Source: Bacteroidetes bacterium HLUCCA01 (GTDB lineage Bacteria; Bacteroidota; Rhodothermia; Balneolales; HLUCCA01). From it: a stretch of DNA of 64,000 bases. The DNA lies in NCBI GenBank assembly GCA_001314545.1, contig LIHN01000004.1, positions 186,001-250,000 on the forward strand, given 5' to 3'. Each line of letters starts with the position of its first letter. The first letter of the stretch is position 1. The notes below the pieces were generated by a model, which was given only the letters and a program-made list of their open reading frames with translations, did no database searches and was not told where the DNA came from. The position numbers were made by a program, and so were the translations under genes. Below, in pieces: positions 9,888-17,861 of the stretch.

Positions 9888-10439
9888 CTATTGCGCCAGT
9901 AAAGTTTCTAATGTTTGTAAAATTTCATCACTTTTTGGCGTGGTTCTGGAGCGAAATCTTCTTACAAGCTCTCCATCCTTATCAACAATGAATTTCTCAA
10001 AGTTCCAGTTGATATCACCGGTGAAATCCTGATTTTCAGCGGAGGTTAAATAGGAAAACAGGGGATGTTGTTGCGAGCCTTTGACTTCGGTGATGGAAAA
10101 CATCGGAAACTCAACACCGTAATTAGCCTGGCAGAACTGAGCAACCTCTTCTTCCGACTCAAACTCCTGCCCGGCAAAATTCCCGGATGGAAAACCAAGA
10201 ATTACCAGTCCGCGATCTTTGTATTCACTGTAAAGTGATTGTAAGTCTTCATACTGTCCGGTAAACCCGCATTTAGAAGCGGTATTGACAACCATGACTA
10301 CCTGGCCGGCATAGGCGGAGAGATCTACTTCGTTCCCCCGTATGTCTTGCACGGAAAAATCATGAAGATTATTGGCGGTGTCGGATGTTGGTGTTGCCAT
10401 GAATGCTAGTACAGTGAAAAGTGTTACAATGACTTTCAT
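9888..10439 (-). CDS. glutathione peroxidase family protein, exported, thioredoxin-type
   Basis: This 183-residue thiol peroxidase reduces hydroperoxides. The first 20 or so residues (KVIVTLFTVLAFMAT) look like a signal peptide, so the enzyme probably works in the periplasm. The peroxidatic cysteine is C57 in NTASKCGFTGQY. The usual FPCNQF motif reads FPSGNF here (residues 83-88), so the catalytic-tetrad Gln is replaced by Asn and the nearby Cys by Ser. C103 in QFCQANYG corresponds to the resolving cysteine of two-Cys, thioredoxin-dependent members. W145 and N146 of the tetrad (WNFEKF) are present. True glutathione dependence is therefore unlikely. It stands alone, divergent from the next gene. 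Confidence 0.92.
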   Translation of the reverse strand: MKVIVTLFTVLAFMATPTSDTANNLHDFSVQDIRGNEVDLSAYAGQVVMVVNTASKCGFTGQYEDLQSLYSEYKDRGLVILGFPSGNFAGQEFESEEEVAQFCQANYGVEFPMFSITEVKGSQQHPLFSYLTSAENQDFTGDINWNFEKFIVDKDGELVRRFRSRTTPKSDEILQTLETLLAQ

Positions 10440-10516
10440 ATATTCTGAGTCAGGTTTATGATTCGGTTACATACAAACAAATTATGCCAAAAAACGTTCC
10501 CTTTACCCTATTCTGT

Positions 10517-11245
10517 ATGTCGAAAGCATTCTATTGCCTGCTTTTAGCTGCCGGATTACTCCTGCCTGTGCAGGCTTCAGCACAGATGTTTTCGGTTCAG
10601 TCGCAACCCGACCGGATTACCATCCCTGAATCAAGCGTCTCTGCGGGTGTTTCTTTTGTAGACTTCCGTTATCGGGGTCCGGACGGACTGCTTGCCGCTG
10701 ATGAAGATTACTCTTTCAGTGCTCCCCTCGCACATGTCCGGCTGGATCTTGCTGCATTCAGCATTTATGGAATCTATGGCAGGGGGATTGGTCCCCGTGA
10801 TAATGTATTCTCTGAATTGGGTGCCTCCATCAACAGCGGATTTGTGGTACTGCCAGGTACTTCGCTGAACCTTATTATCCCGCTTTCCTTGTCAACGGAG
10901 TATGTCCTGGTGCGAAATCAACGTGTAATCAATAACACCGATGAATTCAGGCAAAACAATTTTGGTCTGAAAAGTGGCTTACAGATGAACGCACAGTTAT
11001 CACAACGCTCGCGATTCATGGTGGAGGCTACGGGCAGTTATGGATTTTCAATAACGGGTTATGGTTTGTCCAGCGGAAGCGCCAACGGGCTGGAACTGAC
11101 CAACCGGCTGTACTTCGACCGTATTTTCGGTCAGGTGGGTATTTTGCTGGGGTTTGATATCGAAACACGCCGTTACCGGCTGGAGGAAGATCGTTTCAAT
11201 TACCGCAGTGTTTATCAAAATGTAGTTCTGGGTATTACGTTCTAA
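10517..11245 (+). CDS. small outer-membrane β-barrel-like protein, function unknown
   Basis: This 242-residue predicted exported protein starts with a clear signal peptide (MSKAFYCLLLAAGLLLPVQA, cleavage about SAQ|M). An in-frame ATG at 10484 would add 11 residues before it and is less likely. The mature part shows alternating hydrophobic and polar residues, many Gly/Ser/Tyr, and ends in a β-strand finishing with Phe (NVVLGITF), as in outer-membrane barrels. I recognise no specific family. It is divergent from the peroxidase gene and no partner gene is evident. Confidence 0.6.
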   Translation: MSKAFYCLLLAAGLLLPVQASAQMFSVQSQPDRITIPESSVSAGVSFVDFRYRGPDGLLAADEDYSFSAPLAHVRLDLAAFSIYGIYGRGIGPRDNVFSELGASINSGFVVLPGTSLNLIIPLSLSTEYVLVRNQRVINNTDEFRQNNFGLKSGLQMNAQLSQRSRFMVEATGSYGFSITGYGLSSGSANGLELTNRLYFDRIFGQVGILLGFDIETRRYRLEEDRFNYRSVYQNVVLGITF

Positions 11246-11400
11246 ATAAGCTAACCGACAATTCCCGTGGGCCGGAGTTCGTGAAGGGAACGTTTAAACG
11301 GTGGGATGGAATCCATGATCAAACAGCGGGGCGGCAACCCTATGCCGGGCCGGCCGTTACATACCTGCTATTTTATCCGCACCAGCCGCACGGAAATGCC

Positions 11401-11408
11401 TATATTTG
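11401..11408 (+). promoter_or_regulatory. candidate -7 box upstream of small conserved gene
   Basis: TATATTTG is a perfect match to the Bacteroidota TAnnTTTG box, 22 bp ahead of the ATG at 11431. A T-rich stretch at 11371-11375 is further upstream than the usual 19-20 bases, so the -33 half is not convincing. Confidence 0.4.
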
Positions 11409-11430
11409 TAACAAATAACGATTTTCATCC

Positions 11431-11727
11431 ATGAAACCCGAAAAGCTTTTACTGGAATTTGAGGAAATTATCGCTCAGATGGGGTATCGCCTGCGTAAAG
11501 AGCGCGGAAATTTCAGGGGTGCAAACTGCGTGCTCGATGGTGACAAACTTATCGTGCTCAACAAAAACCAGCCCGCCGAGGTACACCTCGGACTCCTTGC
11601 ACGCTTTATAGAAGAGCATAACCACGACGATTTCTTCATTAAGCCGGCAGTCAGGAAAGAACTGGAGAAAATCTGGAACCTGCAGTCGCCCAGGAAAGAT
11701 CCGGAGCTGGAATTTAACGACGAATAA
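11431..11727 (+). CDS. conserved small protein of unknown function
   Basis: The 98-residue product is cytoplasmic, with no signal peptide or membrane segment, and is rich in charged residues. It contains an N-terminal helix (LLLEFEEIIAQMGYRLRKE), a β-hairpin (GANCVLDGDKLIVLNK), and a helix of the form HLGLLARFIEEHNHDD. Similar short proteins recur in Bacteroidota genomes, but I know of no assigned function. It ends 5 bp before the MBL-fold hydrolase ATG, so the two are likely one transcription unit behind the TATATTTG box. Confidence 0.65.
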   Translation: MKPEKLLLEFEEIIAQMGYRLRKERGNFRGANCVLDGDKLIVLNKNQPAEVHLGLLARFIEEHNHDDFFIKPAVRKELEKIWNLQSPRKDPELEFNDE

Positions 11728-11732
11728 TCTTG

Positions 11733-12494
11733 ATGAAGCTAACCTTTTTAGGAACCGGTACATCCATGGGAGTTCCCGTAGCAGGCGGCTTCGGCAACGA
11801 GCATCCCAGCGGAGATGCGCGAGACATACGCTGGCGTACCTCGGCATGGGTTCAAACCGATGAAACCTCCATTCTGATTGATGCGGGACCGGAATTCAGG
11901 CTTCAGTCGCTGCGCAGCGGGATGCGCCGTATCGATTTACTGCTTATAACGCATGAACACACCGATCATATTGCCGGGCTGGATGACCTTCGCCCGTTCA
12001 ATTATGTGCAGAAGCAGACCATCCCCGTTGTGACAACCCCCAGCTGCAGAAGTTCAATTATCAGGCGGTTTGAGTATATGTTTGGTCCCGACAAAACACC
12101 GGGTTCAGTCAATATTGATATAAAAACATCTTCGCAACCGTTTCAGTTTAACGATTGTACCATTACACCATTACCGGTAATGCACGGAACTCTTGAGGTG
12201 TACGGATACCGGATAAACAACCTCTCTTACGTCACCGATGCCAACTATATATCAGACGAGACCCTTTCTCTCATAAAGGGGTCCAGTGTTTTGGTGCTCA
12301 ATGCATTGCGATGGGAGCCCGATCACCCTACGCATTTCACTGTACCGCAGGCAGTGGCATTGGCGGAACGCATCGGAATTCCCGAGGTGTACTTTGTTCA
12401 CATGAATTCAGAAGTGCGCCATGCTGCCATCCAGGAAAAACTCCCTCCGCACATTAAACTGGCCTTCGACCAGCAGGTAGTGAACATCCCCTGA
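11733..12494 (+). CDS. MBL-fold metallo-hydrolase (PhnP-like)
   Basis: This 253-residue metallo-β-lactamase-fold hydrolase begins KLTFLGTGTSMGVP, the typical first strand of the PhnP/RNase Z branch. The metal site is THEHTDH, with later metal-ligand histidines in PVMHGT and YFVHMNSEVRH. PhnP-type enzymes cleave cyclic phosphodiesters, while related proteins act on tRNA or lipoate derivatives; without phn genes nearby the substrate is uncertain. The ATG at 11733 is used rather than the TTG three bases earlier. It is co-directional with the 98-aa gene and converges with manC. Confidence 0.85.
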   Translation: MKLTFLGTGTSMGVPVAGGFGNEHPSGDARDIRWRTSAWVQTDETSILIDAGPEFRLQSLRSGMRRIDLLLITHEHTDHIAGLDDLRPFNYVQKQTIPVVTTPSCRSSIIRRFEYMFGPDKTPGSVNIDIKTSSQPFQFNDCTITPLPVMHGTLEVYGYRINNLSYVTDANYISDETLSLIKGSSVLVLNALRWEPDHPTHFTVPQAVALAERIGIPEVYFVHMNSEVRHAAIQEKLPPHIKLAFDQQVVNIP

Positions 12495-12541
12495 AATTCA
12501 GCCATACGGTCTGCTCAGTCGGTCCTGCGAGGGGCTCGCTG

Positions 12542-13618
12542 TTACTTGAACGTACTTAAATCAAGTTCATCCAGCTGATCCACCACCGATTTCACCTCCT
12601 GGGCCTTATCCAGCCGGCAGACCAGCAGCGTGTCTTCCGTTTCCACAACGGCAACCCCCTGAAGCCCTACTACAGCAACTACCTTATCGCTGTGCATACG
12701 GACCATGCAGTTTTCCGAGCTCTGATAAATGACGTTCTTATCGGCTGCCACGTTACCATTTTCGGCTTTCTCACCCAGCTCGTAGACCGCCATCCAGCTG
12801 CCCACATCGCTCCATCCAAATTCACCGGGCACTACAAAAACAGTTTCAGCCTTTTCCATAATGCCGTAATCAATGGAGATGGACATTACCCCGTGGTAGA
12901 AGGTGTTTATCGCTTTGGTCAGGTCGCGGTCGGACGCGGCGTCAAAGGCTTCAATTTCGCGGTGAATAGCCGGCAGATGGGTATAAAACTGATCCAGAAT
13001 TGTTCTGGCCGACCAGATGAACATGCCGCTGTTCCACAGGAAGTCACCCGATTCCAAAAAGCTGACAGCGGTTTTGAGATCCGGTTTTTCGGCAAATGTT
13101 TTTACTTCATGAACGGGGTTTGTGCCATCAAAGGAGGGTTTTTCATTCATCTGGATGTAGCCGTAACCCGTTTCCGGCCGATGTGGTGTGATACCGATGG
13201 TGACCAGGTTAGGTCCGGCCTCGGCAACCTCAACACCCGCCTGCAAAATACCCCTGAATTTTTCGGGTTTGGTAATGTAGTGATCGGCCGGAAGCACAAT
13301 CATGGTTGCATCCGGGTCGCGCTTATTCAGAATGGCTGCAGCAATGGCAACACAGGGAGCGGTATTACGGGCAACAGGTTCACCAATAATGTTTTCAGCG
13401 GGTATATCGGGCAGCTGCTCTTTAACCAGGGAGATGTAGCTGTCATTGGTTACCACCAGAATACGCTCAGGCGGAATCATCGGCGCTATTCGGTCAACAG
13501 TTTCCTGAATCATGGATCGTTTTCCGATTAGATTCAAAAATTGTTTAGGCTTACTCTTTCTGCTGCTGGGCCAGAACCGGGATCCTACGCCACCGGCCAT
13601 AATAACTGCGTATTGCAT
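12542..13618 (-). CDS. manC: mannose-1-phosphate guanylyltransferase
   Basis: The 358-residue enzyme makes GDP-mannose from mannose-1-phosphate and GTP, feeding glycan and capsule synthesis. The nucleotide-binding loop is MAGGVGSRFWPSSR followed by PKQF (residues 8-27). Also seen are VARNTAPCVAIAAA, VLPADHYI, FAEKP and the FLWNSGMFIW segment of type II nucleotidyltransferases. It has the length of the short single-function form, without the C-terminal phosphomannose isomerase cupin. It lies downstream of the two-component pair on the same strand with a 53-bp gap, so read-through expression is possible. Confidence 0.93.
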   Translation of the reverse strand: MQYAVIMAGGVGSRFWPSSRKSKPKQFLNLIGKRSMIQETVDRIAPMIPPERILVVTNDSYISLVKEQLPDIPAENIIGEPVARNTAPCVAIAAAILNKRDPDATMIVLPADHYITKPEKFRGILQAGVEVAEAGPNLVTIGITPHRPETGYGYIQMNEKPSFDGTNPVHEVKTFAEKPDLKTAVSFLESGDFLWNSGMFIWSARTILDQFYTHLPAIHREIEAFDAASDRDLTKAINTFYHGVMSISIDYGIMEKAETVFVVPGEFGWSDVGSWMAVYELGEKAENGNVAADKNVIYQSSENCMVRMHSDKVVAVVGLQGVAVVETEDTLLVCRLDKAQEVKSVVDQLDELDLSTFK

Positions 13619-13671
13619 GGTCTCTCGTTTTAAGTGGTAATTGCGAAGCAGATAAAGGTAGGCATTTTGGC

Positions 13672-14775
13672 TCAGATATGCTGAACTATGGCATCCCGCA
13701 GAAACTCAAATCGCTCTGGATTGGAAACCTGCATGGTAAAACTGAACGTAGTTCCCTCGTTTGGAACACTCTCTATAAACAGTTTCTCATTATGCGCCTC
13801 AATGATGTGCTTGACAATAGACAGTCCGAGACCGGTACCGCCCTTCTCCCTCGACCTGGATTTATCAATCCGGAAAAAACGTTCGGTTACCCTTGGTATG
13901 TCTTCAGCGGCAATACCCAAACCGGTGTCGGTCACGTAAATTAGCACCCGAGCACGATTGGGCTTGTATGGCTTGACGCCCACGGTCACGGATCCTCCGG
14001 TCCGGTTGTATTTGATTGCGTTTTCAATCAGGTTGACCAATACCTGTTTAATCTGATTCCGGTCGGCAATTACTTTCAGTTCATCCATTACCGGAACAAA
14101 CTTCAGGGTGATGTTATCTTCGGCAGCAGTGGGTGCCAGCGAGTCAACTACGTCGGCGATGGTTGAATTAAGCGGAATTTTCTGCAATTCACTTTGCAGT
14201 TCACCGGTTTCCAGCTTGGAAATCTCCATCAGGTCTTTGGTCAGTATCATCAGGCGATTCACGTTGTTCAACGCTTTGGACAGAAACTGCCGGTTTACGC
14301 GCGGATCTTCAAGGGCCCCGTCAAGCAGCGTTTCCAAAAACCCCTGAACTGCAAAAATGGGGGTTTTGAGTTCATGGGAGATATCGCCGATAAACTCTTT
14401 TCGATAATTCTCCAGTCGATTAAGCCGTTGAATTTCCAGCTCAACCTTCCCGGTCATGTACAGAATCTGTTTAATAAGGCGATCCAGTTCATCACGGTCG
14501 AGCTGGTTAAGTTCCGGATGCTCCTGAAAGTTTTTATCAGCAACCGCCTCCAGCAATTCGCTCATACGCTCGAATCGGGCTTTGATGAACGCACGTGAAC
14601 TGAAATAGGTAATGAAAAGTAAGCCCACCGACGTAATAAAGGCATACTGCATGGATTCACGCAGCGGCAGGTGAACATTCAGCACGGCCGTAAATACAAA
14701 AAAAGCCCCCATACTTACGGTGAAGGCTAATTTGAAAGACAGGTGGAAGTACGATTTGATGGGCGTCTGGATCAT
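13672..14775 (-). CDS. sensor histidine kinase, PhoR-like
   Basis: This 367-residue membrane histidine kinase has two membrane segments near the N-terminus (about residues 13-33 and 42-58) with almost no periplasmic loop, then a dimerisation domain with H134 in FIGDISHELKTPI. The ATPase domain carries the N box (VLVNLIENAIKYN), G1 (DTGLGI) and G2 (GTGLGLSI). It overlaps its response regulator by 4 bp (14772-14775), the usual coupling of a pair. PhoR-like kinases often sense phosphate through Pst/PhoU, but no pst or pho genes are visible, so the stimulus is open. The lack of a sensor loop suggests detection in the membrane or through a partner. Confidence 0.92.
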   Translation of the reverse strand: MIQTPIKSYFHLSFKLAFTVSMGAFFVFTAVLNVHLPLRESMQYAFITSVGLLFITYFSSRAFIKARFERMSELLEAVADKNFQEHPELNQLDRDELDRLIKQILYMTGKVELEIQRLNRLENYRKEFIGDISHELKTPIFAVQGFLETLLDGALEDPRVNRQFLSKALNNVNRLMILTKDLMEISKLETGELQSELQKIPLNSTIADVVDSLAPTAAEDNITLKFVPVMDELKVIADRNQIKQVLVNLIENAIKYNRTGGSVTVGVKPYKPNRARVLIYVTDTGLGIAAEDIPRVTERFFRIDKSRSREKGGTGLGLSIVKHIIEAHNEKLFIESVPNEGTTFSFTMQVSNPERFEFLRDAIVQHI

Positions 14776-15449
14776 TCCCGGAACCGGTAACCTACTCCTT
14801 TTATGGTTTCAATGTAGTGATCGCCCAGTTTTTCGCGGATTTTGCGGATGTGTACATCCACAGTACGGTCAATTACATAGATATTACTCCCCCAAACTTC
14901 GTTCAGGAGTGTCTGGCGATCAAGAACTTTGCCTGGTCGACCGGCAAGGTAGGAAAGCAGCTCAAATTCCTTTCTTGGGAGCTGAAATTCCTGCTCTCCC
15001 CGTACTACTACATAGCGGCTGCGGTCGATACGCAGGTCGGATGCATGCACAACCACCTCGGCTTCACTGGTTTTTCCGGCACGTCGAAGTACGGTTTTAA
15101 TGCGTGACAACAGTTTGGCTGTAGAAATAGGCTTGGAGAGGAAGTCGTCAGCGCCCAGCTCAAGACCTTCCAGCTCTGTCTTTTCGTCGCCCCTTGCGGT
15201 AAGAAAAACCACGGGCTTACTGCGGAGATCACGGTCGGCTTTGAGCTGATTGATGGTTTCGATGCCGTTCATTTTGGGCATCATCACATCCAGCAGTATC
15301 AGGTCCGGAGGGGTTTTTCTGGCGATGTTGAGTGCTTCCTGGCCGTTTTCTGCACGCAGAACCCGGTAGCCTTCTTTCTGCAGGTTGTATTCGATGAGAT
15401 CCAGGAGATCTACTTCGTCATCGACTACAAGAATGGTTTCTTTCGACAA
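14772..15449 (-). CDS. DNA-binding response regulator, OmpR/PhoB family
   Basis: The 225-residue regulator has a receiver domain with the acidic pocket (VVDDE), phosphoacceptor D54 in LLDVMMP, and K106 in FLSKP. It is followed by a winged-helix domain (LPRKEFELLSYLAGRPGKV … VDVHIRKIREKLG … TIKGVGYRF). It should bind direct-repeat promoters when phosphorylated by the kinase encoded immediately downstream. The family resemblance is to PhoB. A 104-bp gap separates it from ruvA upstream on the same strand, leaving room for its own promoter. Confidence 0.94.
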   Translation of the reverse strand: MSKETILVVDDEVDLLDLIEYNLQKEGYRVLRAENGQEALNIARKTPPDLILLDVMMPKMNGIETINQLKADRDLRSKPVVFLTARGDEKTELEGLELGADDFLSKPISTAKLLSRIKTVLRRAGKTSEAEVVVHASDLRIDRSRYVVVRGEQEFQLPRKEFELLSYLAGRPGKVLDRQTLLNEVWGSNIYVIDRTVDVHIRKIREKLGDHYIETIKGVGYRFRE

Positions 15450-15553
15450 AACTTCTCGGGGTTTGAGGTCTTGTAACGTGTTATGATAATATTACGAAGT
15501 GTTTTCCCGGTTCGAAAGCCGCCCGCATTAAATAATTATTACCGGAATTACGG

Positions 15554-16162
15554 TTAGGGCTTGTATAAAAGTTGCAGAGCCGCGCGAACAACATCACCGG
15601 TTTCGGCCCCGGTTTTCTGGTCGGCTTCGGCTTTTTGCACCGCTTTTACGGCGTCATCGGTTTTAAAACCAAGTGCCTCGAGCGCTGAAATAGCCTCCGT
15701 ATGTGGACTTGCCGGAAATCCGGGGGTTCCCGGAGTATTGCCGCTTCCGGTGGACGGACCGGAAGTTACTTTGTCTTTCAGCTCCAGAACCAGTCGTTCA
15801 GCGGTTTTTTTGCCGATTCCGGGGGTGCGTGCCAGCATGGGCGCGTCTTGCCGTGCGATACATCCGGCGATGTCGCGGGCCGGCATGCCACTGAGAATGG
15901 TAAGCGCCAGCCTCGGGCCTACGCCCTTGACTTTGATGAGCATTTCAAACAACGACATTTCGGTGCTGTCAAGAAAGCCGAATAAGCGTTGTTCGCTTTC
16001 GGTCATGTGGTGATAGGTGAGCAGTCGAATCCCGGAACCGGTTTGGGGCAGGCTCGCGAATGTCTGTGTGCTTATTCCGGCTTCATAGCCAACACCGGAC
16101 ACATCGATTATCGCTTTATTGGGTTGTTTTTCAGCTAAAATTCCCTGCAGGAATACAATCAT
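15554..16162 (-). CDS. ruvA: Holliday junction DNA helicase subunit RuvA
   Basis: RuvA (202 aa) binds four-way junctions as a tetramer and loads the RuvB motor. The N-terminal OB-fold (MIVFLQGILAEKQPNKAIID) is followed by paired helix-hairpin-helix motifs (VKGVGPRLALTIL and TPGIGKKTAERLVLEL). The C-terminal RuvB-binding domain (AISALEALGFKTDDAVKAV) comes after a Gly/Ser/Pro linker. Length fits the family. It lies 48 bp downstream of ruvC. No ruvB is in the window. Confidence 0.95.
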   Translation of the reverse strand: MIVFLQGILAEKQPNKAIIDVSGVGYEAGISTQTFASLPQTGSGIRLLTYHHMTESEQRLFGFLDSTEMSLFEMLIKVKGVGPRLALTILSGMPARDIAGCIARQDAPMLARTPGIGKKTAERLVLELKDKVTSGPSTGSGNTPGTPGFPASPHTEAISALEALGFKTDDAVKAVQKAEADQKTGAETGDVVRAALQLLYKP

Positions 16163-16209
16163 GGTTTTTCCGAGGCTAAATGGTGAAGCAGTAGACGGAC
16201 GGGCGGGTA

Positions 16210-16803
16210 TTATCCCTGGTCAGAGGACTTCAGCCGGTCCGGGTTTTGGGCGATGAAAGCCGACCAGTTGTCGCGTGCGTTGTTCTGGTGCGACTTTCGG
16301 GAAGACTTCAAAGCCTCCCGGTTGGGTGCATTGTTTCGCGTCAGGTGGCACCAGGCCACAGCCAGCGCGTCGGTTGCATCGGCCGGGAATTTTTGCCCGT
16401 TCAGGCCCAGAATGCGGTCCAGCATGTAGGCTACCTGTTCTTTACTGGCGTTGCCGTTGCCGGTAATCGACTTCTTGACCATTTTAGGGTAATATTCTTC
16501 GATATTCACTCCGGCATTGACGGCGGCCATGATGGCGGCCGCCTGGGCGCGACCAAGTTTAAGCAAGGCCAGCGGATCTTTACCATAGAGCGGCGTTTCG
16601 ACGGCACAGCTATCCGGACTGAATCGCTCGATGAGTACGGTAACCTGCATGTATATGGATTGCAGGCGGTCAACGTGTGATTCCAGGTGGCCCACCTTTA
16701 TCACGTCGCAGTACAGGGTTTCATACCGGTTTCCATCCTGTCGCAACACCGAAATACCGGTGTTGCGCGAGCCGGGATCAATACCAAGTACTACGGATGC
16801 CAT
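16210..16803 (-). CDS. ruvC: Holliday junction resolvase RuvC
   Basis: RuvC (197 aa) cuts Holliday junctions symmetrically. The RNase H-like fold starts at MASVVLGIDPGSRNTG with catalytic D9, and the further acidic residues are in CAVETPLYG and DATDALAVAWCH. The frame is open for 16 codons upstream, but the ATG at 16803 begins exactly at the conserved first strand and sits 1 bp after the fabI stop. The tail beyond the core is basic and somewhat longer than in E. coli. Transcription is probably fabI-ruvC-ruvA. Confidence 0.94.
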   Translation of the reverse strand: MASVVLGIDPGSRNTGISVLRQDGNRYETLYCDVIKVGHLESHVDRLQSIYMQVTVLIERFSPDSCAVETPLYGKDPLALLKLGRAQAAAIMAAVNAGVNIEEYYPKMVKKSITGNGNASKEQVAYMLDRILGLNGQKFPADATDALAVAWCHLTRNNAPNREALKSSRKSHQNNARDNWSAFIAQNPDRLKSSDQG

Positions 16804-16804
16804 G

Positions 16805-17653
16805 TCAGGACAGACCGTCGTCCTGGCTGTACATGCGTGCCAGGTCTGCAATCAGTTCTTCGCTGATTCCATTGGTTGAGAAACCGCCGTCATGGTAGAG
16901 GTTCTGCATGGTGACCATGCGGGTCAGGTCAGAGAACAGGGTAACGCAATAATCGGCGCAGTCGTCTGCCGAGGGGTTTCCCAGCGGTGAGAGTTTCTCG
17001 GCGAAAAGATACATTCCGTCGAAACCTTTGATACCGGAACCGGCCGAGGTCATGGTTGGACCCTGAGAAACGGTGTTTACGCGTATCTTCTTGTCACCCA
17101 GCCTGCTGCCATAATTTCTTGCAATACTTTCGAGCAGGGCTTTTGCGTCATTCATGTCGCTGTACTTGGAGAAAATGCGTTGTGCCCCGATATAGGAAAG
17201 AGCAACAACGCTGCCCCCATCGTTTACCATATCGTGAACTTCGGTGGCGTAGTGCAGTATTTTGTGCAGGGAGATTGCCGAAATATCCAGCGATTGCTGG
17301 AAGAAGCGGTAGTCAAGATCGGTGTATTCTTTCTTTTTGCGGATGTTGGGCGACATTCCGATGGCGTGCAGGATGAAATCGATTTTACCGTACTTTTCCC
17401 TGACCGCGGTCATGAGTTTGTCAACTTCCTCTTCGCTGGACACATCGCAGGGGATGACGGGGGCGCCGGTAGCCTGGGAAAGTGCATCCAGCTGGCCGAG
17501 CCGGAGGGCGATGGGGGCGTTGGACAGGGCGAACTCGGCCCCTTCACGATGGCAGGCCAGGGCTACGCGCCAGGCAATGCTCCGCTCATCCAGTGCCCCG
17601 AAAATAATGCCCTTTTTGCCCTTGAGCAGGCCATATCCTTGTGAAGAACTCAT
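16805..17653 (-). CDS. fabI: enoyl-[acyl-carrier-protein] reductase (FabI type)
   Basis: The 282-residue short-chain reductase performs the last step of fatty-acid elongation with NADH or NADPH. Its Rossmann start is GKKGIIFGALDERSIAW, the FabI-type variant. HAIGMSPN and the active site LSYIGAQR…Y-x6-K (YSDMNDAK) follow. The substrate-loop region (GPTMTSAGSGIKGFDGM) is intact. The ATG at 17653 has an AGGAG 8-9 bases upstream, which is why I take it over the longer open frame to 17719. It heads a probable operon with ruvC and ruvA. Confidence 0.93.
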   Translation of the reverse strand: MSSSQGYGLLKGKKGIIFGALDERSIAWRVALACHREGAEFALSNAPIALRLGQLDALSQATGAPVIPCDVSSEEEVDKLMTAVREKYGKIDFILHAIGMSPNIRKKKEYTDLDYRFFQQSLDISAISLHKILHYATEVHDMVNDGGSVVALSYIGAQRIFSKYSDMNDAKALLESIARNYGSRLGDKKIRVNTVSQGPTMTSAGSGIKGFDGMYLFAEKLSPLGNPSADDCADYCVTLFSDLTRMVTMQNLYHDGGFSTNGISEELIADLARMYSQDDGLS

Positions 17654-17787
17654 AATATAAACTCCTGTAGTTAGTTCCTGAATCTGTCGGCTGACAGGTA
17701 AAAAATGTACAACAAACAAGAATACCGATACTTTCGGAATTAATCTACCAAAGGCAGTCTTCCGGTCGCCGGACGGAAAACAAAATG

Positions 17788-17818
17788 TTGATAAATGGTG
17801 AATTTCTCTCTATTTTTA
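17788..17818 (+). promoter_or_regulatory. candidate promoter of the ffh-rplS operon
   Basis: TTG (17788-17790) is separated by 20 bases from TATTTTTA (17811-17818), close to the Bacteroidota TTTG/TAnnTTTG layout. The start of transcription would be near 17825, about 37 nt before the ffh ATG. The same TTG-N20-TATTTTTA arrangement occurs upstream of rho. Confidence 0.5.
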
Positions 17819-17861
17819 TAGACTTTGCATGCAATTTCCACTGTAATTCCAAACCCAGATC

